A DNA stretch of 64,000 bases from Nitrospira defluvii (GTDB lineage Bacteria; Nitrospirota; Nitrospiria; Nitrospirales; Nitrospiraceae): contig NZ_CAJNBJ010000007.1 in the NCBI RefSeq assembly GCF_905220995.1, positions 1 through 64,000 on the forward strand, read 5' to 3'. The position numbers were made by a program, and so were the translations under genes. This document shows positions 63,188 to 64,000 of this stretch, piece by piece (positions within the stretch are counted from its first letter, which is position 1; every line of letters starts with the position of its first letter). The notes beneath the pieces were generated by a model that was not told the origin of the DNA, ran no database searches, and saw only the letters and a program-made list of their open reading frames with translations.

Positions 63188-64000
63188 ATGAGATACCTCA
63201 TAGCAACCTTGACGGGAGCGGCCATTGCGATGTCGGCCTCCGCCGGTTACGCCGAATCGGTCGCTGACAAGCGTGGGCTCATGCTCGAGGGAGCCAGGCA
63301 AGTCATTGCGGCAACCGTCTCCGCGGCGCGCAAGGCTGATGCGCCGGGAGGATCCATTGCGGTGGTCGATGAGGGTGGGAATCTGTTGGCGCTTGAACGG
63401 TTGGACCACACGTTTGCCGCCAGCGCGAATATCGCGATCGGCAAGGCTCGCACCGCGGCGCTGTTCAAGAAATCGACGAAGGTATTCGAAGACGCGATCA
63501 AAAACGGCCGTACCTCGATGGTGACGCTCGGGGGCGACCTTCAAAACTTCACACCCCTGCAAGGCGGTATTCCGTTGGAATGGGAGGGCAAGGTGGTGGG
63601 AGCAATCGGCGTCAGCGGCGCGGCCAGCGCCCAGCAGGATGAGGAACTCGCGATCGTCGGTGCCGGGTCGCTGGGCTCGATGGAGATGACGGGCAGGAAC
63701 AACGGGCATGTCCCGCTGCCGGTCACCTACATCGAGAGCCGGAGGGTGTCCGCGGCCTTTGAGAACGGTACGGTATTGGTCGGTGAAGACGAGACCATGA
63801 TGCATGCCGCCAGGAACTACATGGTGCATGCCAGCCATCGCGATAAGGCCGGCGTCGTCGAGATCCATGAGTTCGACACGGACATTGTCTATGTCTTGAA
63901 GGGCTCGGCGCAGGTCATCACCGGCGGCACACCGGTCGGCATGAAGATGATTGCGCCGCATGAATTCCGCGCGCCTTCTGTGGACGGCGGTGAGACGAGG
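63188..64000 (+). CDS. GlcG/HbpS domain fused to cupin-like domain, 3' truncated by window
   Basis: The ATG at 63188 gives at least 271 aa. Signal peptide to about AGYAES; GlcG/HbpS domain ~25-160 (LMLEGARQVIAATVSAARKA, IAVVDEGGNLLALERLDHTF, KARTAALFKKSTKVFEDAIK, GGIPLEWEGKVVGAIGVSGA). A linker follows, then a cupin-like domain from ~200: NYMVHASHRDKAGVVEIHEF, TDIVYVLKGSAQVITGG. The HxxEFDTD stretch resembles the first metal-binding cupin motif. The end lies beyond the window, so the full barrel is not seen. The protein may couple haem binding with a small-molecule-binding cupin. Confidence 0.85.
   Translation, partial: MRYLIATLTGAAIAMSASAGYAESVADKRGLMLEGARQVIAATVSAARKADAPGGSIAVVDEGGNLLALERLDHTFAASANIAIGKARTAALFKKSTKVFEDAIKNGRTSMVTLGGDLQNFTPLQGGIPLEWEGKVVGAIGVSGAASAQQDEELAIVGAGSLGSMEMTGRNNGHVPLPVTYIESRRVSAAFENGTVLVGEDETMMHAARNYMVHASHRDKAGVVEIHEFDTDIVYVLKGSAQVITGGTPVGMKMIAPHEFRAPSVDGGETR

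Overview
The window most resembles a Nitrospira-type (Nitrospirota) chromosome: high G+C, many TonB/FecI/FecR systems, a fused transaldolase/glucose-6-phosphate isomerase, and GlcG/HbpS-like periplasmic proteins. There is no rRNA or other decisive marker, so the assignment is an inference from gene content.

Layout. (1) Positions 1-14632, plus strand: the end of a nonribosomal peptide synthetase (NRPS) locus. It holds a partial T-E protein, a 3000-aa C-A-T-C-A-T-C protein with a C-terminal TauD/SyrP-like hydroxylase, and a 1332-aa protein with a degenerate C-like domain followed by A-T-TE. Binding-pocket residues read by eye give Asp, probably 2,4-diaminobutyrate, and Asp. This is the logic of a beta-hydroxyaspartate siderophore. 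(2) 15054-21718, minus strand, converging on the NRPS genes: exbB-exbD-tonB, a small periplasmic protein, a membrane fusion protein and an RND pump, read as siderophore export plus energy for uptake. (3) 22094-42388: a zinc-ribbon microprotein, an S9 peptidase, and three successive FecI-FecR-receptor cassettes on the minus strand, with a Fur-family regulator, a PepSY membrane protein, a second TonB and an AraC-type regulator. Three Fur-box-like sites fit iron control. (4) 42411-44500: very small genes, half of an IS3 element, and the 3' half of a tRNA-Phe gene (a likely integration scar). (5) 45040-57108: a sigma-54 activator, a lipoprotein, and a carbon/NADPH block of sthA, tkt, tal-pgi, zwf and gnd. 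(6) 57109-59600: fragments of an antiporter gene, IS110, the other half of an IS3 element, and IS200. (7) 59765-64000: a lipoprotein paralogous to the one at 46944, small CxxC proteins, an aquaporin-family channel, a secreted protein and two GlcG/HbpS-like proteins. The second of these is fused to a cupin-like region and runs off the window.

How the parts fit. Regions 1-3 form an iron-acquisition island: the NRPS makes a peptide siderophore, the RND/MFP pair probably exports it, and TonB-ExbBD energises three signalling receptors that each control their own sigma factor. Region 5 is a complete oxidative and non-oxidative pentose phosphate set with a transhydrogenase. The two IS3 halves at 43.4 and 58.3 kb lie in opposite orientation, are complementary in coding content, carry matching terminal repeats and add up to one normal-sized element. 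This suggests that the 14.8 kb between them was inverted.
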